Below are positions 46,186 to 53,420 of a stretch of DNA of 64,000 bases, in pieces. The DNA is from an uncultured Clostridia bacterium. GTDB lineage: Bacteria; Bacillota; Clostridia; Peptostreptococcales; Anaerovoracaceae. The stretch's first letter is position 1, and every line of letters begins with the position of its first letter. The stretch is taken from positions 82,918 through 146,917 of the forward strand of contig CALZYE010000003.1 in the NCBI GenBank assembly GCA_945830395.1. The letters are read 5' to 3'. The notes below the pieces were generated by a model that saw nothing but the letters and a program-made list of their open reading frames with translations, did no database searches and was not told the DNA's origin. Position numbers and translations under genes: made by a program.

Positions 46186-47619
46186 ATGATAAATAAAAAA
46201 AAGCATATTTTTACATTCGTATCGGTACTGATAATTCTCTGCCTGACGCTGACAGCCTGTGACAAGAAAGGTAAAGATAACGATACTTCCGATGTGAAAG
46301 CATTGAATGAAAAAATAACAAAAAAACTTGACGCTTACCAAACAGACCTTTTGGACAACAAAACCTCCATGAAGACTAATGACGCCATAAAAAGCTATCT
46401 TGTAAGTTGGGGAAATGCCAAGGGAATTTCTCATGAAACAGATAAGCACGGAAATATTATTATGAAAGTAGGTGCCTCGAAAAAATACGCCAAGGCGGCG
46501 CCTACCGTTATAATATGCCCTTATGACAGCATGAATTATGAAGCTTTGATTCCTGCAATTTCCACCTCTCTTTATACCGTTAAGAACAATGAAAACACCG
46601 GAGATTTGACAGTCATATTCACCGAAGAGTCCGGACATGATTTTTCAAAACTAAAAAAACTCTCACCCAAGTATTTTACAGACAACACGAGGGTTTTCAC
46701 ATTGAACTCGGGAGAAAAAGGTATAGCTTCTCTAAAATCAGGAGCTTCTTCGACATATAAGTTTATTCAGTCTGTAACACATGTTGCGCCAAAAAATTCC
46801 AAGGCATACAAAATAAAAATCGAAGGGTTTCCAATTAACCAGCCTGATCAGCTTATAAACGAGAGGACAAACCCCATAACAAAATTGGAAAGTCTTTTGG
46901 TTTCCTTAAAGACAAAGGGCATCGACTATGAAATAGCCGATTTCACAAGTGGAATTTCGCCTAACTTATATTCTCCGTCCGCCACTTTAATTCTCACAAT
47001 CGATGAAAATAAAGACGAAATATTTAAAGAGAAGATGAATACCGAAACTGCGGAATGGAATGAGGATATTACCGATAAATATCCAAATGCCAAATATTCT
47101 TTCAAGAAGGTATCTGTTCCCGAAAGAGTCATATCTGCCCAAGACACTAATAAATTTGTAAACTTCATGTATACCACTTTGAACGGAGTATACGAAAAAG
47201 ACGAAAAAACGGGAAACATAATATCCATAAGCAATATTTCGCAAATCTCGATAAATGATACCGAACTGATTTTAACGGCAATTTCTCACGCTTTAGACGA
47301 ACATAAGCTCAAGACCATTGACACAGATGTAAAAACTTTATGCAACCTGTCAGATATTAAATTTATGAAAACAGACGCCATACCATTATGGACTGGAAAG
47401 AAAGATAGTAAATTTTCCAAAGCTTTTGCAGACGCTTACAAGAATGCGACCGAAAAATCTTTAAAGTATTCCGACTCGATAGCTTCCACAAAGGCATCCT
47501 TTATAAGTCAAAAAAACGGCAAAACGGAAATTATAAACCTGGCTATAAACAAAGACACGGTGCTGGAATGCACCGAAGCCATCATCAATCTGCTTCTCAC
47601 TTCCAATAAAAACGAATGA
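46186..47619 (+). CDS. Degenerate PepD-like (M20 family) lipoprotein
   Basis: 477 residues. A type II signal peptide ends in the lipobox LTAC with Cys25, so it should be tethered outside the membrane. The body follows the layout of PepD (Xaa-His dipeptidase): KSYLVSWGNAKGISHETDKHGN, APTVIICPYDSMNYEA, LTVIFTEESG, FTLNSGEKG, YKIKIEGF. Compared with PepD, HMD is PYD (112-114), the segment with the bridging Asp (GADNGIG) is missing, the later Asp is Asn174, and the C-terminal HAGLECG is absent; Glu147-Glu148 are kept. It is probably a non-catalytic relative. Start chosen at 46186 behind AGAGGAG. Assignment rests on aligned motifs by eye. Confidence 0.75.
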   Translation: MINKKKHIFTFVSVLIILCLTLTACDKKGKDNDTSDVKALNEKITKKLDAYQTDLLDNKTSMKTNDAIKSYLVSWGNAKGISHETDKHGNIIMKVGASKKYAKAAPTVIICPYDSMNYEALIPAISTSLYTVKNNENTGDLTVIFTEESGHDFSKLKKLSPKYFTDNTRVFTLNSGEKGIASLKSGASSTYKFIQSVTHVAPKNSKAYKIKIEGFPINQPDQLINERTNPITKLESLLVSLKTKGIDYEIADFTSGISPNLYSPSATLILTIDENKDEIFKEKMNTETAEWNEDITDKYPNAKYSFKKVSVPERVISAQDTNKFVNFMYTTLNGVYEKDEKTGNIISISNISQISINDTELILTAISHALDEHKLKTIDTDVKTLCNLSDIKFMKTDAIPLWTGKKDSKFSKAFADAYKNATEKSLKYSDSIASTKASFISQKNGKTEIINLAINKDTVLECTEAIINLLLTSNKNE

Positions 47620-47626
47620 ATACCAG

Positions 47627-47664
47627 AAAAAGTCCAAGGATAAAAACTTAACCTTGGACTTTTT
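47627..47664. terminator. Bidirectional terminator after the PepD-like lipoprotein
   Basis: Stem AAAAAGTCCAAGG / CCTTGGACTTTTT (13 bp) with a 12-base loop and T-rich flank. It also serves the converging GH25 gene. Confidence 0.88.
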
Positions 47665-47719
47665 ATTTTACCGGATTGCAGATTCAATCCGTATCTTTAA
47701 GAAGCTGAACCCTCACAAT

Positions 47720-48544
47720 CTACCTATTGATGAATCTTATATTAAGGTCCACTCTCTTCTTTATTCCCGGTACCCTTCCGCTTTCACTGTACTGCCACAT
47801 AACAAATTTGTTGGAATATGTGGTTTTCTTTGCATAATGAGCAAGCCATGTTCCATATTCCGTCAGATACTCCATGTCAAGCTTTGTTGTTAACCAATGA
47901 ACATTACCGTAAACCATTGCTTCATAGCCGTGGTCCTTCACAATGGAACAGAATGCGTCTGTTATCTCTGTACGCTCTTTATTGGATAATCCGTTTATCC
48001 TTGAGCCTTCTGAAGGCTCCATGTCGTATGCTACCGGATATTCAATACCCTTACGCCTTATATTTCTGATTACATACTTACCTTCTTCAACGGCTTCATC
48101 AGTCGTTACAGCTTGTGAAAAAAAGTACACTCCAACCTTTATCCCTGCCGCCTTCGCACCTTCCAGATTCTTCTGAAAGTTTTCATCTTTGAAGATTTTA
48201 CCCGTATCCGAACCGCTGTATCCAAGCCTTATCATAGCAAAATTTACACCGGATTTTTTCACCTTTTTCCAATCTATATTCCCCTGAAAGACAGATACAT
48301 CTATACCCTTCTCGGAGGTGTATTTATCATCCTCATATTGCAAGAAGTTATTATCGTAAAAATAATTACTCTGATTTAATGTATTAGGCTGCAATGCTTT
48401 CTTCTCCCCAAGTCCGTTGTAATTACCTATCACCACATATGTGATACAAAACAGAAAAACACAGGTGACCCATATGACGATTATAGAAATCAGCAAAAGA
48501 ATATGAAATTGTTTTTTGTTTTTTCTTCTTCTATTATTTATCAT
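47720..48544 (-). CDS. Membrane-anchored GH25 lysozyme-type muramidase
   Basis: 274 residues: a basic N-terminus (NNRRRKNKKQ), one transmembrane helix (about 13-40), a short linker and a GH25 domain from about residue 77: KGIDVSVFQGNIDWKKVKKSG, FAMIRLGYSG, VGVYFFSQAVTTDEAVEEG, the catalytic D-x-E in AYDMEPSEGS, and WQYSESGRVPGIKKRVDLN at the end. It cleaves MurNAc-GlcNAc bonds in peptidoglycan. It is divergent from the M20 hydrolase at 48648. Confidence 0.94.
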   Translation of the reverse strand: MINNRRRKNKKQFHILLLISIIVIWVTCVFLFCITYVVIGNYNGLGEKKALQPNTLNQSNYFYDNNFLQYEDDKYTSEKGIDVSVFQGNIDWKKVKKSGVNFAMIRLGYSGSDTGKIFKDENFQKNLEGAKAAGIKVGVYFFSQAVTTDEAVEEGKYVIRNIRRKGIEYPVAYDMEPSEGSRINGLSNKERTEITDAFCSIVKDHGYEAMVYGNVHWLTTKLDMEYLTEYGTWLAHYAKKTTYSNKFVMWQYSESGRVPGIKKRVDLNIRFINR

Positions 48545-48596
48545 AGGAATACTTTACCACATAACCTGTTTCATAAAAAGTGTATTTTAAGAAAAT

Positions 48597-48626
48597 TTGA
48601 CTAATATATTTAATTTGAGGTATTAT
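48597..48626 (+). promoter_or_regulatory. Promoter of the M20 amidohydrolase gene
   Basis: TTGACT (48597-48602), an 18-base spacer and TATTAT (48621-48626), 21 bases before the chosen start codon. Confidence 0.6.
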
Positions 48627-48647
48627 GTTCTTGGAGAGGTATTAAAA

Positions 48648-49781
48648 ATGAAAAGTAGGAATGAAATTATTTTAGAATTGACAAGATACCGGCGTGATTT
48701 ACATCAAATTCCCGAACTGGGTTTTTTCGTCTATCAAACCGGAGAATATATAAAAAATGTATTGTCCCAATATGATTGTGAGATTGGAACTATTGCAAAA
48801 ACAGGGATAACTGCTTTTTTTGACTTCGGAAAAAAAGAAACTCTCTGTTTTAGGGCGGATATGGACGCCCTTCCCATTACTGAAGAAACAGGTCTTCCTT
48901 TTGCATCTAAAAACGACGGATGTATGCATGCCTGCGGGCATGACGGACATATGGCAAATGCCCTGTCCTTTGCCGGAATACTTAATGAATATAAAAAAGA
49001 GAACATAACATTTAACTATAATGCTCTCCTCCTTTTTCAGCCTGCTGAAGAAACGATAGACGGTGCAAAGATAATATGCGGTACAAATGTTTTTCAAGAT
49101 TTTAATGTAAAGGCTATATTCGGGCTGCACATGTGGCCCTTTCTTGAAAAGGGTGAAATTGCAACAAAACCCAAGTCTATGATGGCAAAATCAACAACTG
49201 TGAAGGTTGAAATAGAGGGATTGAGTTCCCACTGCGGCGAACCCGAAAAAGGACATGATGCTCTTGTAGCCGCATGTAAATTTATAGATTTGCTTTACGA
49301 CTACAAGGATAATCACATACGAGAGCGTTCCATTCTAAAGTTCGGCAAAATGCAAAGCGGTACAGTTTTAAATGCAATCTCCGATTATTCAAGATTGGAC
49401 GGAACCATGCGTACCTTTGAGGAATCCACATGGAAAAAGCTTGTAAACGCCATGCATCACTATGCAAAGCAAATTGCCGGAAAATATAATGTGAAGTTTC
49501 TGATAGACACCTCAAAATTCCACCCTGCCGTTGTGAATGATGAGGATTTGTACAATAGAATTAAGCCTAAATTACTGGATAAACACATAAATTTTGTTGA
49601 ACTGAGGCGCCCTGTAATGATAGCAGAGGACTTTTCCTTCTTTGAAGAGGTTATGCCCGGAATATTTTTCTTCTTAGGTACAGGAACCGGTACACCACTT
49701 CACAGCAATGACTTTAATTTTGATGAAGCCGTTCTGATTGAAGGAGTAAATCTGTTTAACACGATTTTTACCGAACTTTAA
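48648..49781 (+). CDS. M20 family amidohydrolase (hippurate/IAA-amino acid hydrolase group)
   Basis: 377 residues with intact metal motifs: FRADMDALPITEETGLPF, the Cys-His-Asp-His cluster MHACGHDGHMA, FQPAEETIDGAK with the catalytic Glu pair, GLHMWP and a C-terminal LHSNDFNFDE His. This group removes acyl groups from amino acids (hippurate, N-acetyl-diaminopimelate and similar). Substrate is not predictable here. I start at 48648 behind TTGGAGAGG, because a longer frame begins inside the promoter. It contrasts with the two altered M20 relatives upstream. Confidence 0.92.
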   Translation: MKSRNEIILELTRYRRDLHQIPELGFFVYQTGEYIKNVLSQYDCEIGTIAKTGITAFFDFGKKETLCFRADMDALPITEETGLPFASKNDGCMHACGHDGHMANALSFAGILNEYKKENITFNYNALLLFQPAEETIDGAKIICGTNVFQDFNVKAIFGLHMWPFLEKGEIATKPKSMMAKSTTVKVEIEGLSSHCGEPEKGHDALVAACKFIDLLYDYKDNHIRERSILKFGKMQSGTVLNAISDYSRLDGTMRTFEESTWKKLVNAMHHYAKQIAGKYNVKFLIDTSKFHPAVVNDEDLYNRIKPKLLDKHINFVELRRPVMIAEDFSFFEEVMPGIFFFLGTGTGTPLHSNDFNFDEAVLIEGVNLFNTIFTEL

Positions 49782-49842
49782 AATTCCTTTGCTATGGATT
49801 TACCGTCTGTTGGCACATGTTTTCGCTGTATATAAACACAAA

Positions 49843-49872
49843 AACCAAAGGGAGATCAATACTCTCTTTGGT
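49843..49872 (+). terminator. Possible terminator after the M20 amidohydrolase
   Basis: Inverted repeat AACCAAAGGGAGA / TCTCTTTGGTT with a small bulge, 61 bases after the stop. It lacks a strong T-run, so efficiency is uncertain. Confidence 0.35.
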
Positions 49873-50011
49873 TCTCATCGCTATATATTGCAAAAGTGCA
49901 AAATCAAATGTCATTTCACCTAATGAAGCAAATCAAATCATATCATATCAATTTCTAATTATGCCGAATTAGATCCAATTATATTTTTGACAGTTTTGAT
50001 ATTTGCAAATG

Positions 50012-50113
50012 CTACAGTTCTTCTTTTTCCTCCGCCTTATCTGCAGCATATGCCGCATAAAGAACTATAGCTGCCGCTGTACAAATGCTGAAAATTGTCC
50101 ATGCTTTTCTCAT
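50012..50113 (-). CDS. 33-residue single-pass membrane micro-protein
   Basis: The minus strand from the ATG at 50113 encodes MRKAWTIFSICTAAAIVLY followed by AAYAADKAEEKEEL and a TAG stop at 50012. A perfect AAAGGAGG site lies eight bases upstream and a TTGCAA-17-TATAAT promoter before that, so expression is likely. Residues about 5-22 form one hydrophobic helix, with a basic N-terminus and a charged Lys/Glu tail outside or inside the membrane. I know no family. It is divergent from tRNA-Arg. Confidence 0.7.
   Translation of the reverse strand: MRKAWTIFSICTAAAIVLYAAYAADKAEEKEEL
50043..50071 (-). other. Placeholder for overlap note: coding part of the micro-protein
   Basis: This stretch lies inside the 33-residue reading frame and encodes its hydrophobic end and charged tail. 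It has no separate role that I can see. Confidence 0.2.
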
Positions 50114-50142
50114 AAGTATGTCCTCCTTTTCTTATTTAAAAT

Positions 50143-50171
50143 ATTATACATCGTATATACTTTATTTGCAA
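50143..50171 (-). promoter_or_regulatory. Promoter of the micro-protein gene
   Basis: On the minus strand TTGCAA (50171-50166), a 17-base spacer and a perfect TATAAT (50148-50143), about 30 bases before the start codon. Confidence 0.75.
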
Positions 50172-50180
50172 GGAATTACA

Positions 50181-50189
50181 TGTTATAAT
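50181..50189 (+). promoter_or_regulatory. Extended -10 promoter of tRNA-Arg
   Basis: TGTTATAAT, an extended -10 element with TG one base before TATAAT, 24 bases before the tRNA. No good -35 box is seen at normal spacing. Confidence 0.6.
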
Positions 50190-50212
50190 GGTATTGTATT
50201 TATATTGGGCGC

Positions 50213-50289
50213 GCACCTATAGCTCAGTTGGATAGAGTAGCACACTCCGAATGTGAAGGTCAGGAGTTCAAGTCTCCTTAGGTGCACCA
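50213..50289 (+). tRNA. tRNA-Arg (anticodon CCG)
   Basis: 77 bases with encoded CCA. The acceptor stem GCACCTA/TAGGTGC pairs fully, the D-stem is GCTC/GAGT, and the T-stem AGGAG/CTCCT encloses TTCAAGT. The seven-base anticodon loop CTCCGAA gives anticodon CCG at 50247-50249, reading CGG. The anticodon stem GCACA/TGTGA has a G-A mismatch at its outer pair (27-43). It has a promoter and a strong terminator, so it is a single tRNA unit. Confidence 0.93.
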
Positions 50290-50295
50290 TATATT

Positions 50296-50325
50296 AAAAA
50301 AGCGGCTGTTTGAGCAGCCGCTTTT
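50296..50325 (+). terminator. tRNA-Arg terminator
   Basis: Stem AAAAGCGGCTG / CAGCCGCTTTT with a six-base loop, followed by TCTCTT. It begins six bases after the CCA end. Confidence 0.9.
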
Positions 50326-50370
50326 CTCTTGCAGCTGCTTTGTCACAGGTTCACCAAACGAATGTAAGAT

Positions 50371-50397
50371 AAAAAGCAAACCACCGAAGTCGGTGGT
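50371..50397 (-). terminator. Terminator of the L,D-transpeptidase gene
   Basis: On the minus strand the stem ACCACCG / CGGTGGT with loop ACTT is followed by TTGCTTTTTATC, 30 bases after the stop. Confidence 0.8.
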
Positions 50398-50426
50398 CAT
50401 GATTTCTCATATGAAGTTATATATCA

Positions 50427-51860
50427 TTACCCATGAACAATTATAGGCATTCCCGCTTCTATACTTCCATATAAGGCGAGAGCTTTCGATGGCGGCATAT
50501 TTATGCATCCATGACTGCCATTTTTAAGGTATATTCCGCCTCCGAATGATTTTCTCCAAGGCGCGTCATGGAATCCGCATCCTGCAAAGAACGGCATCCA
50601 GTAGTTAACCTTGGTCTTATATTTGGATCCGTCGTTATTTTCTCCCTCCAAGGTTGCCGGAGATGTCTTATAAAGCAAGGAAAAAGTTCCATATGGTGTA
50701 CCGTTTCCCTGTGCAATATTTCCTGTAACTACCGGCGTGGAAACGATGGTTCTGCCTTCTTTCACCATCCAAACATACTGGCTTCCTATACTCACTTCCA
50801 CATAGGTGTTTCCTATGTCGTTCTCCTTGGTAAAGCCCCATCCCTTCTGTTCATATTCCGCCTTCAACTTCTGATTTTCACCTGTTGCCAAAGCCTTCAT
50901 GAGAGATTTTACCTGTTTCTTCTTATCCATGTCATAACCGTAGTTTCCACCTGTGACGGTTACGCTTCCGCCCACCAGATTCAGCCTTCGTGTTGCGCCT
51001 ATGGTTGAGAAGAAATCGTATTTTTTATCCACAAATTTTTCAACAGCTCTTTTATTTACCGTTATCTTCTCGTTATTGACAGAAATCATTCTGTCCAAAT
51101 CAATCGGTTTTAATTTATATTTTTTCCCTGCTCCCGTTATGGTTATTTCAGTTGTCAAATACTTATTGGCATACTCTATCTTATCTTTGATTTCAGGGCT
51201 GTTGGATCTGATTGTAGGCACAGAAAAATATTTTCCCGGTACATACTTAAATTCTCTGTCCCCGCAGGCAATCGACTTTAAAATTGCTTTTTCAAGCTTT
51301 GTGCTGTCCAAATTGTCTCCAAAAACTTCTTTTATAACCTGAAAGTTGGTGTCTTTTAAATCTACATATGCATTTCTGGTCTTTGTCTTTCCTTTGCCGT
51401 TCTTAACAACACTTAATTTTTCAAACTGGCTGTGAAAAGCTTCAGACGGTTTTGCATTCATCTTAACATCATATTTTCTATATTTTTTACTTACCGTTCT
51501 GCCAAGCTTTTTGACAAAGCCGGGATTCAGCGCTTCATCAATTTGATCGTCAATATCATATGTCAACCCGAAATTTTTTATAACGCCTATGGTTTTTCTG
51601 TCTTGAACAATTCTAATCTGCCTTTTGTTCCATATTTTAGTCAGTTTAGCTTTAGTTTGCTTTGCATCTAAATTTGAAACATCTATCCCGTTTATAAAGG
51701 AATTGCTTTGGAATTTCTCAAGTACCAAAATGTCTTTATTAAGTTTATATCCGCCTAAAATCATCAAGATAACTGCAGCCACAGCTATCACTAAAACTTT
51801 ATTTAAAACGCCCTGTTTTTTAACTCTGCTTCTCAACCTTGCGGCATCGTGTTTGCTCAA
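50427..51860 (-). CDS. L,D-transpeptidase (YkuD) with peptidoglycan-binding domains
   Basis: 477 residues. A cytoplasmic basic tail and one transmembrane helix (about 18-43, VLVIAVAAVILMILGGYKL) are followed by a PG_binding_4-like region (NGIDVSNLDAKQTKAKL onward), a second copy up to about 345, and a C-terminal YkuD domain (about 353-477) with YVEVSIGSQYVWMVKEG and the catalytic motif GSHGCINMPPSKALALYG containing Cys. It forms 3-3 cross-links or alters stem peptides in the wall. Stand-alone gene with its own promoter and terminator. Confidence 0.94.
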   Translation of the reverse strand: MSKHDAARLRSRVKKQGVLNKVLVIAVAAVILMILGGYKLNKDILVLEKFQSNSFINGIDVSNLDAKQTKAKLTKIWNKRQIRIVQDRKTIGVIKNFGLTYDIDDQIDEALNPGFVKKLGRTVSKKYRKYDVKMNAKPSEAFHSQFEKLSVVKNGKGKTKTRNAYVDLKDTNFQVIKEVFGDNLDSTKLEKAILKSIACGDREFKYVPGKYFSVPTIRSNSPEIKDKIEYANKYLTTEITITGAGKKYKLKPIDLDRMISVNNEKITVNKRAVEKFVDKKYDFFSTIGATRRLNLVGGSVTVTGGNYGYDMDKKKQVKSLMKALATGENQKLKAEYEQKGWGFTKENDIGNTYVEVSIGSQYVWMVKEGRTIVSTPVVTGNIAQGNGTPYGTFSLLYKTSPATLEGENNDGSKYKTKVNYWMPFFAGCGFHDAPWRKSFGGGIYLKNGSHGCINMPPSKALALYGSIEAGMPIIVHG

Positions 51861-51895
51861 TTCTTTATACCTTCCATAATAATACTATCCCCAAA

Positions 51896-51924
51896 ATTAT
51901 ACCTTAAATAATCTTCAAATTCAA
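51896..51924 (-). promoter_or_regulatory. Promoter of the L,D-transpeptidase gene
   Basis: On the minus strand TTGAAT (51924-51919), a 17-base spacer and TATAAT (51901-51896), 35 bases before the start codon. Confidence 0.75.
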
Positions 51925-52100
51925 CAAAAGATAAAAAATACCATCTTAAAATTCGATGTTTTATTTGTAACTTTTCTGCACGCAGAAAGACACCTCAGAA
52001 CTATGGCGAATTCTGAGGTGCAATGATTTATTATGGATTCTATATACTGGCTTATAAATTCATTTCAAGAAAGCCTATGAGTTAAATAATACTAACATCT

Positions 52101-52161
52101 CTTTTAAAAAATATGCCTAAACAAATAGGCAAATTCAAACCTTGGTTAAATATCTTTAACT
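52101..52161 (-). ncRNA. Candidate short RNA or attenuated leader
   Basis: A strong promoter predicts initiation near 52161. About 30 bases later comes the stem TGCCTA / TAGGCA with a six-base loop and then TATTTTTT, a plausible though weak terminator. That would give a transcript of roughly 55-60 bases. It encodes no protein that I can see and could also be a leader for the distant transpeptidase gene. Confidence 0.3.
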
Positions 52162-52163
52162 AA
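52142..52163. promoter_or_regulatory. Near-perfect palindromic operator at a transcription start
   Basis: Arms TTGGTTAAA and TTTAACTAA (8 of 9 complementary) around TATC, overlapping the predicted start of the promoter at 52168-52196. The position fits a repressor site. I cannot name the regulator. Confidence 0.4.
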
Positions 52164-52167
52164 GATC

Positions 52168-52196
52168 ATTATACACACTAATTTCGGTATTGTAAA
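52168..52196 (-). promoter_or_regulatory. Promoter in the gap downstream of the aminotransferase gene
   Basis: On the minus strand TTTACA (52196-52191), a 17-base spacer and TATAAT (52173-52168). It is 300 bases from the next coding sequence. Confidence 0.6.
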
Positions 52197-52214
52197 TAGC
52201 TTTTTTGAAAAAAA

Positions 52215-53342
52215 TTAAATATTTTTCAAAAAAACTTCCTTCATATCTTTTTCTACCGCAACTCCTAATTTCTCAAGGGTTTTGCCTAAAGCCTCAAGTG
52301 TCTCCGCAACGCCAGATTCGGTACAGTTTTCTCCCATATGACCTATTCTTAAAACCTTGCCTGCAAGTACATCAAAGCATCCGGAAATCATAATACCGTG
52401 TTCTTTGCACATGGAATCCAAAATATCCTTATCTGTAACTTTCTCAGGAACATTAAATACCGTAACAGTATTTGACCATCCTTCTTCCAAGTACAAACTT
52501 ATCCCCCCTTCTGTCAGGGCAATTCTTGTGGCATTTGCTATCACTTTATGACGATGAAATATATCTTTATCTTCTAAGTAATTTTCTATTGCGACTCTAA
52601 GACCGTTGATATCGCTTATAGGCATGGTATACGGGAACCATTTGTTTTTGTAGTAGTCTTTAAATACAAGAATGTTGGTATAATAACCGGCAATAGGTGT
52701 TTTACGCTTTTCCATTACATCAAAAGCTCTTTCGCTGACCCAAACCATGGTAAGTCCCGGAGGTGCAGACAGAGCTTTCTGGGATCCGCCGCACAGAATA
52801 TCTATTTTGCTGTCTGATAAGTCAAGGGGTTCTCCAAACATACCTGCAACGGAATCTACAACTGACATTATTCCGTATTCATCTAAAATTTTGCTTATTT
52901 CCTGAACATCGTTAAGTACTCCGCTGGGCGTATCGCAGTGAACAACAGTAGCAAATTTGAAATCGGAGTCTTTCTCCAAGAAAGTTCTAAGATCGTTTAC
53001 ATTAACAGGCCTGTGGTAGTCTGTGGTGAATAAGACCGGAATCCCGCCGTAAATATTTACAAAGCCCTCAAAACCCTTGCCAAATATCCCGTTATCAATT
53101 ACTAAAACTCTGTCTCCCGGTTCGATTAAAGATGCGCACGCCGCCTCTAATCCCAGTATACCTTCTCCGCCCATTATAAAAGCCTCATTTTCCGTATTCA
53201 TAGCCTTTGAAAAAAGCTGACAGGTTTCTCTGTAAAAATCATAAAACTCCAAATCCAAATCAGGATTGGTACATTCCATGCTTCTTGCCAATCTGACATT
53301 TTCCCTTACGCGGGTGGGACCCGCCGTCATTATTTTATACAT
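52215..53342 (-). CDS. Class V PLP-dependent aminotransferase (alanine-glyoxylate/serine-pyruvate type)
   Basis: 375 residues with the COG0075 layout: MTAGPTRVRENVRLARSM at the start, FIMGGEGILGLEAACASLIEPGD, VVHCDTPSGVLNDV, VDSVAGMFGEP and the PLP lysine in LCGGSQKALSAPPGLTMV near residue 195. Amino donor and acceptor cannot be told from sequence. It follows the ECF S-component gene by 78 bases on the same strand, suggesting cotranscription. The end of the gene overlaps an A/T-only inverted repeat. Confidence 0.88.
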   Translation of the reverse strand: MYKIMTAGPTRVRENVRLARSMECTNPDLDLEFYDFYRETCQLFSKAMNTENEAFIMGGEGILGLEAACASLIEPGDRVLVIDNGIFGKGFEGFVNIYGGIPVLFTTDYHRPVNVNDLRTFLEKDSDFKFATVVHCDTPSGVLNDVQEISKILDEYGIMSVVDSVAGMFGEPLDLSDSKIDILCGGSQKALSAPPGLTMVWVSERAFDVMEKRKTPIAGYYTNILVFKDYYKNKWFPYTMPISDINGLRVAIENYLEDKDIFHRHKVIANATRIALTEGGISLYLEEGWSNTVTVFNVPEKVTDKDILDSMCKEHGIMISGCFDVLAGKVLRIGHMGENCTESGVAETLEALGKTLEKLGVAVEKDMKEVFLKNI

Positions 53343-53420
53343 AACTCATCCTCAAATACTTCAAACGGGCCGTAATCCAAATGATTCAGCCCTTAACTCA
53401 CACATCCTGCAGCGATAAAC

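Larger units (their letters stand above)
51861..52214. other. 354-base gap with two promoters and several hairpins
   Basis: No protein gene is seen. From right to left on the minus strand it holds an AT-only inverted repeat at the aminotransferase stop, a promoter (52168-52196), a near-palindrome (52142-52163), a short hairpin with a T-run (52101-52131), a perfect 10-bp hairpin (CACCTCAGAA with TTCTGAGGTG, 51991-52020), a smaller hairpin (TTTCTG/CAGAAA, 51974-51988) and the transpeptidase promoter. Confidence 0.5.

Noticed and set aside
46144..46638. Minus-strand frame of 164 codons with hydrophobic runs
   Set aside because: Covers the promoter and 5' part of the lipoprotein gene, whose lipobox and ribosome site are convincing.
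43782..49781. A single peptide-utilisation operon
   Set aside because: The genes are on both strands and separated by terminators and their own promoters, so only a loose neighbourhood can be claimed.
49900..49975. Run of similar ATCAAAT/ATATCA words resembling a repeat array
   Set aside because: Too short and irregular for CRISPR or a tandem repeat; probably AT-rich spacer.
50043..50071. Separate feature inside the micro-protein gene
   Set aside because: It is plain coding sequence of the 33-residue frame; the low-confidence placeholder entry for it should be ignored.
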